From assembly GCF_019925205.1 (NCBI RefSeq), contig NC_083568.1, forward strand, positions 19,280,393-19,344,392: a DNA stretch of 64,000 nt, read 5' to 3'. The translations under genes were made by a program, and so were the position numbers. Below the pieces are notes generated by a model. That model was given only the letters and a program-made list of their open reading frames with translations, was not told the origin of the DNA and made no database searches. Shown one piece after another: positions 1 to 14,631 of this stretch. Within the stretch, counting starts at the first letter, position 1. Every line of letters starts with the position of its first letter. The DNA is from Metopolophium dirhodum. Lineage: Eukaryota > Arthropoda > Insecta > Hemiptera > Aphididae.

Positions 1-1650
1 ATTATTCTATTGGATACTTAATGCGTTTTTCGCATTACACCATGTCACTGTGTTCTGTGTTCTATATTATTAACCATGATATTATATGTACATCGTAATC
101 ATCAGAGAGGGGGCGTCAAATCTTTGCTAAAACGGTTAAATTTTAAATGCATAAGCTGTCTGTGTGCGAAACGATGTTTTTTATCATCGTTTTTTTTTTT
201 TTAAAAGGTTTATCATATTAAAAATCGCCGAACCAACGGTTGACGCAATAATAGAATTAATGGCGGGAAACGGTGGTTTACACCCACTGCAACGACCGAA
301 GGAAGTGTCTATATTAAACTTGGGTAGATTTTTATGAAATTTTTACGACAACGCCTTTATTTTTTTCTCCCCGCTTTCGCACTTTGCTTATCACAAAAAG
401 AGTACTACATCAATAAAAGCGAGAGACGCGCACTTTCAACAGATTTTTCTTTTAATCCAGTTTTATGAAATAATTAAATTATAATAGTTGTTTAAAATGT
501 TAAATGTATTTGGGAGTGTTCAAAACAATCTCTGTGGAGAATATTATAAGACCCCTCATATAAATTCCATATCCTATATTTTAACTATAACTTACGCTGT
601 ATATTATTATATTTTTCTAGTTATAAAAAACAATGTTAATTACGCATGCAATAGTAATCTATATAGGTAATAATCTGTTACCTACCAATTAATTTTAGAT
701 TTAATGTACCACGTCAATGTTACATATATTATAAAATACCCTCAAGATTTACACTGCAATATATTTGTTTTTTTATTCTTAACATTGTTTAATTTTAAAT
801 GTAATATTATGATGTCTCGTAAAAAAATATTTGAAACATCGCCTCTTAATTTAGTAACCTATTCTGTGAAATTCGGTTATTTATTTTTAGTTTTCAAGTG
901 TGTAACCCACTTGAAAGATAATATGTTACAATTGTATCTTCTGTAATCTGATCTGTAATTATTTGTTACTAACGTCATATATACAATACATACATTTTTG
1001 TATCATAAAATTCGCGAAGGTTAAATAATGGAATAAAACTGTATAATTGTCTAAACACTTATACATATAGGATAAAACAACGTAACTATATTCAAAATCA
1101 CAAATACTGCTTATTGTCGCTACAATTTTATGTCCGCAAAAATCTTTACCTTACGTTTTGAAATATTTTCCTAAATCGAATAAGTAGGTTAATAAAATAC
1201 ACTGTATAAAATACACTATCAGGACTATAAGAAATGTCACGGGGATTTAGACAAGATGAGATGCAGTTGACCTTTTGTTTTTAAGTTTTTATAATTGTGT
1301 TTTGACTCGCGAATTGTGATCATTAGTTTTAATCCTACAATTAAAATATTGTAGAGCGTATTTAAGAGCGTATAACTTAAAAAATTGAATTGTATAACCA
1401 ATTGCAGAAATGTTTTTTTTTATTCAATTATATTAGTTATATAAATACCTACTGTTTAGGTATTCTAATTTCTGAGTACAGAGCATAGACAATTAAAAAA
1501 TATTTTAATAAAACATTGAATGCGAATTGACCATTTCACAGGCCACAGCAGGGATAATATGTAAATATCCGTACTTACCTATAAACTTAAGCGACAAACA
1601 TATTATATTACATTATGTTCAAACTTATATATTTGATATATTTATCACAT
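1..1650. other. AT-rich non-coding stretch, no gene seen
   Basis: This stretch is AT-rich with long A and T runs and few CpG. Open frames here are short, low in complexity and show no recognisable domain or splice framework. I see no RNA gene or clear transposon end. Confidence 0.5.
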
Positions 1651-2742
1651 TTCATCCGCGTGGTTTTCAAGTAATTCCGGTACCTCCCTCCACCATGCAG
1701 GGTCCCGAGGGAAACACAACCTAAAAGAATATATCGCTATACATCCCGGACCCCGGCGGTGACTTATAGAAAATAACGGTCTCATTGATTTCCTGTTTCC
1801 GGTAACTGCAGCAGTAGGTACAACGGAGGTAAATATAGGCGGAGGAACCCCGTTCGGTGACACGTCCAAACCCATAATTATAATGGTGTCAATACGCGTG
1901 ATGTTTATAATATGATATATATAATTCATATGCCTTATAATATGTAAAGGGCTGGTCGACCTTGTCACCGGCGAACGAGGAAACGCGCGTGCGTCGTAAA
2001 TATTATAGTTAAATATAATAAACACAAGAAACGCCATTATCCGCGTTTTCAGGATCGAAACCTTCGGGGCCCGATGCGATAATTATGTACTCATTTGAAC
2101 AATTTTTACGGTAGTCTTTCGAACGCTCGACACTGATGAATAATCGCGTTTACTGTGCGTATAATAGGTATATTATATGCATAATATATACGTATAGAAC
2201 CGTCGTAAACGGGCGCGTCGGCGGTTGCCCACCATATTACATTATATAATATTATATACGTGTTCGTAGCATTATAAAGGCACACCAACATTATCGTCAC
2301 TGATACATGACTCGGTAGGTGCATATATTATTATGGTCGACGGATTATCACCATAAACACTGAATTTTATAGACAGCTAATAATGCAGGTACTGCTAACA
2401 ATATAAACAATATAATAATATCATTCGCACAATCGTTTTTCGACGCCTATAATATAATGACGCGACGCGTGGACAAGTGAAAACTGAAAACAATACTGAA
2501 AACACGACCCATATTTTATATAATAATTCGAAATACGCCTTTGCAAGATATATTATAATAATGAAATGATAAAAACGCGTTTATATATTTGTATTGTCGT
2601 GTTGCGCGCGTAGAACATAATAATATATTATAGATTTATAAATATATATATATATATAAGTCACTCGTGTAATACGTGCTTATAAGATCGGGCGCGATAC
2701 GATTTTTCATGTTGGTATATAATGTATACAAATCATATTATG

Positions 2743-2838
2743 TATAGGGTGTAGGAATCTGGAGGATTTGACATCTTACGCTGCTGAAATTTGCATGTTT
2801 AAACAATTATGTCATATCCTCCGGATGCACCCTGTATA
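2743..2838. repeat. Short inverted-repeat element (MITE-like)
   Basis: The left side reads TATAGGGTGTAGG...GGAGGATTTGACAT and the right side is its imperfect reverse complement, ATGTCATATCCTCC...GCACCCTGTATA. This gives arms of about 30 bp around roughly 35 bp of spacer. Ends of the form TA-CAGGGTG are common in mariner-like elements, so a small non-autonomous DNA transposon is the best guess. Family assignment is inference. Confidence 0.5.
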
Positions 2839-5165
2839 CCTACATAATATACTAGACGACCGGGTAAGGCGATGGCAACCGCGGTTTATAGCGTAGGTAC
2901 CCCTATGTAATATGTGTGTGTATAATAATATACACATTGTGAGTATGCGGAGTCAGCTATATATGCCTGTATCGCGGATCGTGAAAGAAGTCTATAAAAG
3001 AGTATATGGAAAACCGATAAGATCGATAGGCTGCGTCGTTGAACACGACATTAGGCGTATTGTGATGGCTTCATAATAATATAATGCGATGTGTATACGA
3101 ATAATATGAGTGAAAGTGCTAAATAAAATTGCCGCGTGGACGGATTTATTGTGTATTACTATACAGTATACCTACCTATTATAATATGTATATATTGTAT
3201 ACCGCGTAGGATCAGACGCGGTAGTCTCGGTTATATGATGGGGTAACCGCCAGTACGATCTAATAGTGGGATAACAGATTTTTCCGACAGGAATTGTTAT
3301 TACTGTATCGTATATTGGCGAACGGTAAACCTGCCCATATATTATAATATATAATTCTCATGCGGACTGCTGCACGACCGGGGGTCGTGACAAAATGCAA
3401 GTTTTCGATTTTAACACATCATGTATTGTGTTATTTTATCAGTCAATTTTCGTGTTTTTAATTTTTATGCGATTTTAAATGGGTGCCAGCAATCTACTGT
3501 CGCTATAATAAACGAACTATTGCATTTTTTTTTTTTTTTTAATAAGCGATTTTTGTTTTGTTATATTATAAATGTTATTTCATCTTACTCTGAAATTTCG
3601 TATTTTCAATAATATATGTATTTTGATGAAACCACTAATGTATAATATGTTTTTCAAATACTGAACCAATATAATTTATTATTTATAAACGTTTACAATT
3701 TTAAAGCTATTATAATACATTCATGTGAGCAAAAATTGGCGAATGTTCTCGGCCACGCTGCAGCTACTCCACTTAAAATGTTTAATGTTCGTGTATACGT
3801 TATATAGACTGTTGCATGTAATAGCAACATTTAATGTTCTTTGTTAGTTAGTCAACATTTCGAGAGAAAAAACTATTTTAATTATCAGAATATGAAATTA
3901 AAAATAAACGACGCCATTAAAAAATGTATACTTACATGAAATATGATCTATGAAAAAAATTCGTTTGCAGACTACACCAAAATATAGGACTTATTGTAAC
4001 AGCCAATAGAACACAGATTAGGCAGTATCCAGTATAGGGAATACCTACCAAAAGTTCAGTTTAGTTAATATACATGGGCATTGGACATTATGCATTTATG
4101 TTATTGATGTACATATAATATTAAACTGTTTCCTATATTCCAGTATATCCGTAATTTAAAGCCCTTAACTATGTAATAATATATATATATATATATCGAC
4201 ATATCGTTTGAACCAAACGGCGTACGAAACATGAAACATAATATAATAACTGTAAAAACAGCAGACGACTTTTGACTGATCTGCAAACATGCGTGCGCAT
4301 TACCAAAAACGAAATCGTCACAAAGCACGCACTGCACACGCGTGTACGAGAATATTACACACCTATAAAGTATGCATAGTCTTGCAAAAACTTGAAAGTT
4401 GTCCGCCCCTATAATCTGTGTATATGTAGTATATATATATATATGGACGCGCGACGCAGACTTCAGTAAAATCTTTCGGAGCTCACTCGTATACCTATAT
4501 ATACGCACAATATGATATTATAAAATATCCCTGTACACATATGTATAATTTATACGACACGCGAGAAGTTGTGCGGCAGTGTGACGATATAATATGGAAT
4601 GTCGGTCCGTCTGAGATATGATATTAAAATCAGCCCACACACGCCAATCTAATGAGCAGACAATGCGATGACGGCATAACGCGTACACACACGCGGGCTC
4701 GGGAGAGTTATTACACGATGTTATACATATTATTATAATAACGCATCACTCGTATATTATACTAAAATCTACGCGTGTGTGTGCGTGTGTGTCAATATTG
4801 AAATTTAGTATGTCGCGACGGCGTGTATGTACATCATAATATTATGCGATTATTAATCGGCACAATATACACGTACCTATCATATAATCATTGCAGCTGC
4901 GGTTCTTTGACGGCGACCGCGACGTGCGAAGAAAAGAGTATTTTCGATGTACATTTAACTATATGGACGCGTATACGCATATAAACGAGACGCGACGAGT
5001 GAGCCATGCCATCGAGACGGGCGCTCGCAAATTGTCGTCTATTTACACGGTGATGAAAAAAAATAATAATAATAATAATATATTTTGGCAAAGGGTTAAA
5101 GGCATAAATTATTAAACTTGCGCAACTGTATGCAAAACATTTGTGTTCGGTTAATTCATAAAAAA

Positions 5166-5183
5166 ACATAACCTAACCTAACC
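5166..5183. repeat. Interstitial telomere-type repeat, about 3 units
   Basis: The text contains three consecutive AACCT units, the complement of the insect telomeric repeat TTAGG. It is short and may be chance or a repair scar. Similar short runs occur near 23721, 38010 and 49196. Confidence 0.5.
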
Positions 5184-5282
5184 TCGATTAAAAAAAAAAA
5201 TTCCAAAAAAAATCGTTGATGGAGTGAACCCCCGTCCGCCATTATATACGTGTACGCGCCTTCTGCACAGTTCGGCCGTGTA

Positions 5283-5312
5283 TACACACACACAGACACA
5301 CACACACACACA
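5283..5312. repeat. AC dinucleotide microsatellite
   Basis: An alternating AC run of about 15 units with one CAGACA interruption. Confidence 0.85.
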
Positions 5313-8300
5313 AATCGTGTATATTCTGATATATATAACGTATTATAATACGCAGCGACACAAAAGTGCCGCCAGTGACGTTTTTTGTATTTTTTTTCCT
5401 GCAGCCGCGTACGGATTTAGAACAAAAAAAATCGTCAGGACCTCCTCCGTACGAACAGATATTATATACACATACCTACACTCCCGTCGCGATCGTAAAT
5501 CATAATATAATATTATATATATATTATATTTTATAAGATTATTATTATATGCACCGCGTGCGCGAAAAATATTTAATCCGTTCGCGTGTACGTAATATTA
5601 TTGTTATACTATTACAATAATCTATTTCGCACACAATAGATAATACTTTCGTGGGCATCAGTATAACTTACGCATAATATAATATTATGAGATGTTATCG
5701 ACATCGTAATATAGTTTTGTCGTCGTCATATTTATATAAAACTCAGTCGGCGGCACTCGCCGGTAGCGCCTCGAGCGCAGTGCGCGGCGGCATCAGGCGT
5801 ATATTATATTTTAATATTATGAAAAAAAGCAATTTATATAATATATATAATATGCAGTATCATATAATAGGTATGTGAGCCCGCGTTTCGGCCGTAGTGA
5901 ACCTCGCGCCACCCGTCGGAATCTATTTGTTGTAAATGTGTTGCCCGTAACGACTTTGGAATTCGGAATCGATTCTCGTTGAAAATTTTCGATAGGACAC
6001 GATCTACATATTATTATTACATGTACATGACACCGCGATCTCAGTCTCGGCCGACGCATAAATTATTATTATCCTTGGCGCGGACTGTGCACATGACGTA
6101 TAATAATGTGAACGCACGCTCCAATAAGACTCGTTCGAGATAAGCGTCTCCGAATTGACGGCCCACAGACCGGCGTGATTTTTATTATAAATTATTGTGA
6201 CCATATAAATTAAACGAAATGCGATTCATCGCAAACGTGAAAAAAAAATAATAAATACCCCCCCCTATCGCCGGCCGTGCTCGACCATTTTATACATACC
6301 ATATAGGTACATTTTAATAATAATAATATACTCGTAAACTATAATATAATATATAGGTGTATACCTATATACAGCTGCAGGTGTTGTGACGTTATCGTGC
6401 GCGTTTATCAATAATCGACAAATTACTATATTATATATATTATGTGGGGTCCGGGGGGGGGGGAGGGAGTACCTAGATTTGGAGCAATATAATATATAGT
6501 AGCGATTTATTTATATGCATTCCTGCGGCTATACACGAAACGGTGTATGTAGGTTCGTCATGCTATATACAGAGGTAGCTCATATACATTATATATTTAT
6601 ATAATATACAAGTACGCGGGAAGTGAATTCGTTAGGTTAACACGCGTGTAGGTGACTGTAATAAAAAAAAAAATGTAAATACCCCAACCAGCTGACGTTT
6701 ACTATACGATAATATTATATCGGACAATTTGGAACATTTCGTATAGTATATGCATAATAGTATAATATTGTACCATTATCTTTTAGGCTCGCCGAGGTCG
6801 GCGCACTATTATAATACCGTCTAGGTATGCAGCGAATGATAAGTGTATACGGTGTTTGTGATGATTGTCGTCGCACTGTATAATAATAATTCATCATAAT
6901 GCATCTCCTCTTGATGGGGCTCGAACTGCTGCAGAGACACCCCCCGACCAATGCCTCCCAAGCCTATCATAACCTTCGACGCAAACACAGCTTGTGAAAT
7001 TCGATTCGCGATTAAAACGCGATGTTGCACGTTCACGTTTCAAACTGTTTCTCAGAAGTATGGCTGAAACCCTTTTCGTTCCCATATAGTATAATATTAT
7101 ATAGTATATATATACCCGCCTGTTTTTCGAAGAACTAACAGTGAGTGACTGAACAGTAATATTATTTAATATTAATATATAGTTATTAATAAAATGTTGA
7201 TATCAAACCGTGAACAATATTATTAGCATCGTTGTCGAAATTATAATTGTTTTATATCTAATAAAACTGCAAGCAAATTCAATTTCTAGAATTTTTCTTT
7301 TTATAGAATGTAAAAAAATTTATGATATCAATTTATTTTAACCATTAAAATTACCCAGTGCCGTTTATTATACATAATTAAAACCACTATCGTCCATTTT
7401 GCGTCTTACCTATACCTACCCATATATTTAATTGATTGAATTAAATAATTAAATAATAACTAGTAAAACGAGAATGTAAAATAATGTAATGTTGCAGTAT
7501 ATACCTCTTATATCGCGTGTATAACGTAAACATTATTTTATTGATTTCAAAACCATTTAAGACTTAGGTAAAACAACTGCTACAATTTCATGATAATATG
7601 GTATACCTATTATTTTCAAGTTGCATATTAGGTACATAGTAAAAAAAATCACCCCGAGGTTCCTATTGCATTATTATAGGCCCCATGCATCCTATAATAT
7701 TATGAACAATAATTATATTAATTATTGTTAGACTTGAGCTTCTATATAATATCTATGGTTAAATGCATTTCTACATACCTATTACCTACCATAACACCTA
7801 AATAGTATATGAAATGTATAAATGCGCGAGCTAATGGTGTATTTTAGTGTGGTGGCGGCCGGCGGGTGCACGACTCCTACGTCCTACCCTTGTATAAGAG
7901 TTGGGGCTTGGTCTTTTATTTATGTATATAATTGTGTATGCAATAATAATAAAATTGTCAAAATACCGTTGAATAAAATTAATATTGCCGTTGGAAAAAA
8001 ATTCAAGAATTTGTTTACAGTTTGGGCCGTGGGCCGTGGCATCGAGGAGCATGCGTTATACGTATATAATATAAGCTTCACACTAATATCCGTTGTTCCA
8101 AGGATATTCTAAGCATTATTAGACGGACGTTTAATAAAAAAAAAACAAATACAATACGTATTATAAGTCTCTCCCATACGCATCGATTAGCAACTGTCTA
8201 CAAAACGAGCTATGACCTACGCGACGGCGGTATGTGGTGCGGGGGACAAAAACGTATCAGATCTGCACACATATAGCCGCAACTGATTATTGCGAGACGA

Positions 8301-8388
8301 TCGAGATAATAGCGCAGGAGCGATTTTGTCGAATTTCCGGAAGAATAACAGACGTATCTCATCGACCGCGCCGGTGTATTATTATGTA

Positions 8389-8407
8389 CGACGACGACGA
8401 CGACGAC
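8389..8407. repeat. CGA trinucleotide run
   Basis: Six consecutive CGA units. The resulting poly-Asp in one frame belongs to no recognisable protein. Confidence 0.8.
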
Positions 8408-9960
8408 AAAATAATAATAAAATTATATAAACACGTTTTAAGTTGCGCGGTAGCTGGCGGCGGCATCGGGCTCCACGCCTATACGTATATAGGATCGGCA
8501 TTCGTTCGTTTCGATCGGCGCGCACAATACGTGTAATATTTTGTCTGTAAATTATAATGTAGGTATGTAATAATAACGTGATATTATGTAATATCTTATC
8601 AGGGCCGGCAAGACACGCGGAAAACTATATCCAAGCACTTGATACGATATTATAATATGGTCGCTGTACAAAAATGTTCGCATTCTGTGCAATATATTAT
8701 TAAAACAATTAACAGCGTATCTCTGTTGTACACCTATATAGCCGGTATAGGTACTAGACGGAAAAAACGATTCAAGTCGTATATAATTAAAATAATTTAA
8801 AAAACACGTCAATCCGTCTTTTTTTTTTGTGCGTACGATTAAATTATTTTGCATTTCGCAGATATTATTAATATGCTGTCCGGCCGGAATATTGTACCTA
8901 TATACACATTGGTATGCCGTCATAATATATACGATGCGCGCGCCTAATAAGTGCGGGGGGGGGGAATAATACGAATTCGTTTTATTTTACGGGATTTTGA
9001 ATGACAATTCCGTCGTTCGAAAGAGGTATAATGTATAAACAAGAAATCCTGTCAGCCCGAGGCTCCGGTATTGTGTAGGTATATTTTGTTGTTATAATAA
9101 TACGTATTATACTATTACGATGTGTGTTGACGATGAAGGTCTTTATTATAGCGAAAACGATTCTGATATTATAGACGACAGTATAATGATGTTTTTGGTT
9201 TTTACTGCAATCCGAACGTTCGGAAATAATAAACAATCAAAGGCGCGCGTTCTATATAATATAATAATGAAAAGAAATCATAAGATCGATTATAGTAATT
9301 ACGATGAACTTTCGATTCAACCAACAATTATTTTGAATTGCCAGTTGTGTTTCCACGACGGTAACAATGTTCAATATCGATAAGATAATGCGTTTCGAGT
9401 ACGGAGTACCTATCCGCGAAAGTCAAAATATATAGATTCGAATAACAGAAATTTTTAGGGATTTTGTCTGATTTTATCTTCATACATTTTTTTCTGTTAT
9501 TTTAAACATGTTTAAGAATTTAAAATTACATACATTTATACAATTTTAAATATCAAAACCTAAAATTTTACTTATGATCCCCTAGTAGCCTGTAGGATAA
9601 TAAGCCCTTGTACTACTGGGGCACGGGGGATTTCATTAATAATAAGCGCGTAAAGTGGCCATAATTAAGCGTTATTATTTTATCGCTGCAGAACACTCAA
9701 TAGTCCATCCTAATCTAAGATCTAACCTGTATAGTATATAGGTGGTATACACCCGAGGTACAATGGCCCTCGATGGAAGAATCACCCTGTATACATTGCT
9801 GTAACCTAACTTAACCGATTTCAGTTCGTCGTCCAGAGCTTTTAGGTCACCGTAATATGCATAATTGTTTTACAGTTATACATATTGTCATTATTATTAA
9901 AAAAAAAGCCAAAGATCCTCCTATATAGTTGCGCTGCACGTCAGTTGGACGATCATCGAC

Positions 9961-9982
9961 GCAGCAGCAGCAGCAGCAGCAG
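9961..9982. repeat. GCA (CAG-type) trinucleotide run
   Basis: Seven GCA units followed by GTCGTC. The run lies inside a short frame that codes poly-Ser; no gene is evident. Confidence 0.85.
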
Positions 9983-10315
9983 TCGTCGCCCAAATCCGAC
10001 GGCTTTTGTGTGCCGTTTCCCCCTTGTCATCATCGATGCATTATTGTACATTTACGTCCCGGCGACAAAAGAAATCCGATATCATATTATTATTATCGCG
10101 TATAATGCACGCGCACCCACACCTCCCCCTAACTCGACTTATATATTAATATGTATAATATTATTATATACAGGCGGATCTCCGCCACGTGTATAATAAA
10201 TAATACCTATATAACGCGCCTGCCTAGAGCTCCGCTGCAGTTTGCAGACACCGGTTTATACGATTAACAGTATTTATAATAACATGTATAAATTGCAGTG
10301 TGCGTACCGCAAATA

Positions 10316-10339
10316 CTGCTGCTGCTGCTGCTGCTGCTG
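10316..10339. repeat. CTG trinucleotide run
   Basis: Eight CTG units lie about 330 bp from the GCA run at 9961. CTG is the complement of CAG, so the two runs form an inverted pair on one strand. Confidence 0.85.
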
Positions 10340-10388
10340 TGGCGGCGGTCCGGGATTTATGACGTTTCTTTTGGCAACCGAACGTTAC

Positions 10389-10412
10389 AATAATAATAAT
10401 AATAATAATAAT
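10389..10412. repeat. AAT trinucleotide run
   Basis: About eight AAT units in tandem, 50 bp after the CTG run. Confidence 0.85.
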
Positions 10413-10589
10413 ACGCGATACCCATAAAGCTGTGCAATACAATGACATGCAATGCACATAGACCGCTGCAGATATAACATTTAGTACCTTCCGTACCTAT
10501 CATAATATAATATCATAAGCGTCGCGTCTGAAATCCGCGTAATAATGTATAATAGTATATATTATTACGCCCATATAACTATATAGTTG

Positions 10590-10654
<65 letters not shown>
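10590..10654. repeat. GT dinucleotide microsatellite, about 32 units
   Basis: An uninterrupted TG/GT run of about 65 bp, the longest dinucleotide array in the window. It is likely length-polymorphic and prone to assembly error. Confidence 0.95.
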
Positions 10655-10655
<1 letters not shown>

Positions 10656-13600
10656 ATGTAATGTGTATAATACGTGTGTGCGTTACGATGTATAGCCTGC
10701 CGGTGAGCGTTTAGCACCGTGAAAAATGGCGTTGGATACGACGAATGGCTTGCATCATCGCAATAATGTTATATTACACACGTCGTCGTGTGCACTCCAA
10801 TGTATATATAATATTATTATGATTATACGTAAGGTATGTCTGTTGTACGGCTCGTGCCTGCCCGCAGCATATACCACCCGTGTAATTTGACGGGAAGATT
10901 ATAATATTATTGTAATTATGTATACTAATATAGGCATAATATATTACATAATGATATATATTATAGGAACCTATACCTGCAATGGCGCGCCCTAAGGAGG
11001 TGGACTTCTGGTCCGTATATCTCCTCCGCCCAAGTGCATGTAGATATAGTATGGGTATATATAATATACCCAATCAACGCGTTTATCGAAAATCAAAATT
11101 CTAGTAGAGATTTGGAGCAAATCCATAGTCCATAGATTACAATATATCGGAGTACCTATACCTAATAGTATATTAATATATTGTGTTGACCGCAAAACGT
11201 TTTGCTTTATTATTAAGTAATACATGTGCATTAAAATTTTAAAAATGAATAGCGATTGGTTTTACGCACTATATATAATTTTTATACAATTTTTTTTTTA
11301 TATTTTACGACCTATGTGGTTTTCTTACATTTTACTTTATACGAGACACCTTTGCAAAGATTCTGGTTGCGCCACTGGAGGAAAAATAGGAGATATCGAT
11401 ATAGAGTTTAACGTACGTGAAATTATAGGTTTACCCTATAATACCTATGCGGATAATACAACTTCACACCACGGTGGCCTCGGACCCCGGTGATTTATGC
11501 GCGTGTCTTCAGCGCGAGGATGTAAGAAACTATAAACCGTCGTCATCGCGCGGACCGGTTCGTTTGGGAACAAATAATGCATCCATCGATTATAACGACT
11601 ATATTATAGTGGTGCACACTGTTGTGTGACGGTCGCATATTATGATCATAAATAATATGCGAAATCGATAAATCTCCGCTCGCTTTTCGTCGCTTATACA
11701 TATATATATATATTATATCGAGATTTCAATATCGTTCGTTTCCGTTTCAATCATAATATATTATCGTTTCTCGTGTACGCGTGCAACGCGTTTTCGTTTT
11801 AATTTCACTCGATCATTATAATATTATATTAAACCTATATGCTCTGAGTGGGTGGACCATATTATATTATTATTATTATTATAAAGCAATCCCGGCTGAC
11901 GACGTCCGGCAGCAGACGACGGTTGTCCGCTGCGTATGCATTTACGCCGCGGCGGCGATGGTCAAACGATTTCGGTAGGCTGGCCTGGCGAGCCGAATAT
12001 TTAATTGTTATTGAATTAAAATACGCGTGGCCCGTCCGTCCGCGCCGCACATATGTTCTGTACGGTATATATTATAAATTACGTACCACGTACGATCGTT
12101 ATTCATATAATACAATACCTATGAATATATTATGATAATATGATCATTGATATGACGTGTAGACGTGTAGACGGCGTGTGCGGTGTGCCCGGTCTTATAT
12201 ATACTTATACAGGTACCTACGAGGTACCTATATATATATAACATAATGGTCGTAATGTATACATATATAGTATAACCATAGTACCTATAGGCTCTGACAC
12301 TATTCGAATCCGACTATCGTATATCAAGAAAAATGTCTCACGAACACAGACGAATATTATGATTTCCTCCATCAGGTCATATACATACGATCTTAAATCT
12401 TAATAAGCGGCGACTGCCTTCTGTAGTAGTGGTCGGCTACTCGGCTTTACAACTCCGTTTGCGATAGTCCGTCTTGAATAATGTCTATGCTCTATCAAAA
12501 ACTGAAAAACTTTCTCGGAACGGTATAGTTAATATTATCGTATATACATTATTAATATTAGTTTATTGTATTGTAGATCTGGACCGAAAATGTTGTCTAT
12601 AGGCTGCTGTGGTGTTACATTCCGAGACATGCTGGCCCCTATATTTTGTATATGATATATGTGTACCTAATATTATGTAGACATTCATTGCTGTTCGAAC
12701 GCCATCTGAGCCTATTAATATAATATAGACAAGGTCTTAACTTAATTATTCTCAATACCATTCGAGCGTATACCGTATTATTATACGTTTACATATTATT
12801 GACGTTCACATCGTGGTGACTTATATCTTCGTTGCGTTTTGTTGACATATTGATTTTTAATTAATTTCGACCGATGATATTGTACAATAATATATCGTAC
12901 ATATTATATCATAATATATAATTGTATAATTTAGTATATATAAATATATCCAAATTATATTATTTATTAGTTATTACACACGCGTCTTTCTGCGGATAGT
13001 GTTAACAATAACTACTTAGTAGCGTTAATGCAATATCACAGTCGCTATATATAATAAGTAATAATATAATAATTTAAGGCTCGTCTTGTACACTGTTATC
13101 ATTTAAATTATGGGACATCACGCGCGTTGACTACGTGCGGTTTGTATCACGCAGCAATATTATAATGTTGGGTATAATATGTTACGGTATAAGATCGCGA
13201 TGGATTTTTTTTTATTTTCGTTTTCAGACCGCAATTATTATTCTCGTTTAGGCATAGCAGTTTATTACTTGCGCCAATAACCCAATATCGTCCATTATAA
13301 TGTTTGTACTACTACGACAACGACTCAAAATATTATGTCGTTCGGCGTTCCAAAATTCTTATACCTATATATAGTTTCGGTAGGTACGCGGTTGGTGGCA
13401 GAGAAACATCGCTGCAGCATTACAATATACAATCAACAGCTCTGGGTATATTATGGTACATGATATATAAGGAGTTAGTATGTTATTATATTTTGTATTG
13501 TATAATAATAATCGTTATAGTATTATCGTCATCGAACCGAGACCATGAATCCGCTACCTACTATAACGTCTCCATTTTTTTAATTATACTCATTGATTTT

Positions 13601-14548
13601 GTGTGTATAATAATATTACTATACGAGAGTGATATTATAATACGCGCCGTTTATATTTTCGATACACAACATGTTGATATTTTTTTATTTGCTGCAGTCG
13701 TCGCGGTTTATTGTCAATCCAAAATACTGTAGACGAGTTTTTCGAATACCTTCCAACCCATCGTCTTAGATTGTATTTTAATTTACACACACAAAAATGT
13801 AATAAAATCTTTAAAATAGTTAGAAATAACTAAAATAATATGTTTCTTAGACTGTTGATATACCTATCGTAACATTATACAAACATATATTCATATATAT
13901 ATGGGGGCATTGGCAATATAATATACCACTCGTGTATATACGACCAACTATAAACATTTACATTTTAGACGGGATTGGTGTATTGTACACGGTGTTAGGT
14001 GCGGCTGAGCGAAACAAATAAAACGCATTTATTTTTAAAATATCGAATAGACGTTATAACAACAACTGCTTCAGTATATGGCGATGGACGCGAAGGCGTT
14101 TAAAAATCAAAAGAAACAAAATAAGTACGATTTTATTGGTTTTTTTTTTCACACACAGGACATCGTGCACGCAGGAATCTCTGTAACGTTATACTACATA
14201 AATGCAATTTATAATAATTATATTTCTACACAGTCTGTGCCAGTGCACGGCAGAAAACAGCGATATTAGTTGGAACTTGGAATACTTATCCTATACAACA
14301 ATATGAATAGGTATTATAATAATGGGTAATAATAATACACAATAATAGGTAATAATAGTAATGATCTTCTATCGGACATGCATCTTGAAAATTTGTGTAA
14401 AATATGTTTATGGTCATTATTTCTTATTATTTTATATTTTTATTATTTTTTTCACGAGTGGTCATTATAACGGACGCTGCAATAGTTTATCTATAGGTAG
14501 ATACTTCGTCTATCATGTGCACTATCTATGTATTATGCATATATCGTG

Positions 14549-14631
14549 GTATGTATGTATGTATGTATGTATGTATGTATGTATGTATGTATGTATGTAT
14601 GTATGTATGTATGTATGGTTGTATGTATGTA
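14549..14631. repeat. GTAT tetranucleotide microsatellite
   Basis: About 17 GTAT units, then GGTT and three more units. It creates artificial Tyr-Val-Cys-Met and Tyr-Ile-His-Thr frames on the two strands. Confidence 0.95.

Larger units (their letters stand above)
1650..9880. other. CpG-rich, repeat-rich non-coding DNA
   Basis: CpG dinucleotides and alternating TA/CG text are frequent here, unlike the CpG-poor DNA that starts near 19.1 kb. Several short frames exist on both strands, but they consist of Tyr/Ile-rich low-complexity sequence from TATA-like repeats and I could not fit any to a gene. Small items inside are a possible MITE near 2743-2838, three TTAGG-type units at 5166-5183, an AC run at 5283-5312, a G run near 6453-6463 and a CGA run at 8389-8407. 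It could be a long intron or the regulatory flank of a gene outside the window. Confidence 0.45.

Noticed and set aside
4101..4508. 135-codon frame, minus strand
   Set aside because: Low-complexity Tyr/Ile runs from TA repeats; no recognisable protein.
7822..8112. Frame opening MRELMVYFSVVAAGG, considered as a missing trol signal exon
   Set aside because: No phase-1 donor after the hydrophobic part and no link to the LDLa exons; the long frame reads on into low complexity.
13304..13732. 142-codon open frame, plus strand
   Set aside because: Longest frame in the left part, but Ile/Tyr/Val-rich from TATA-type repeats, no domain, no codon bias, no splice framework.
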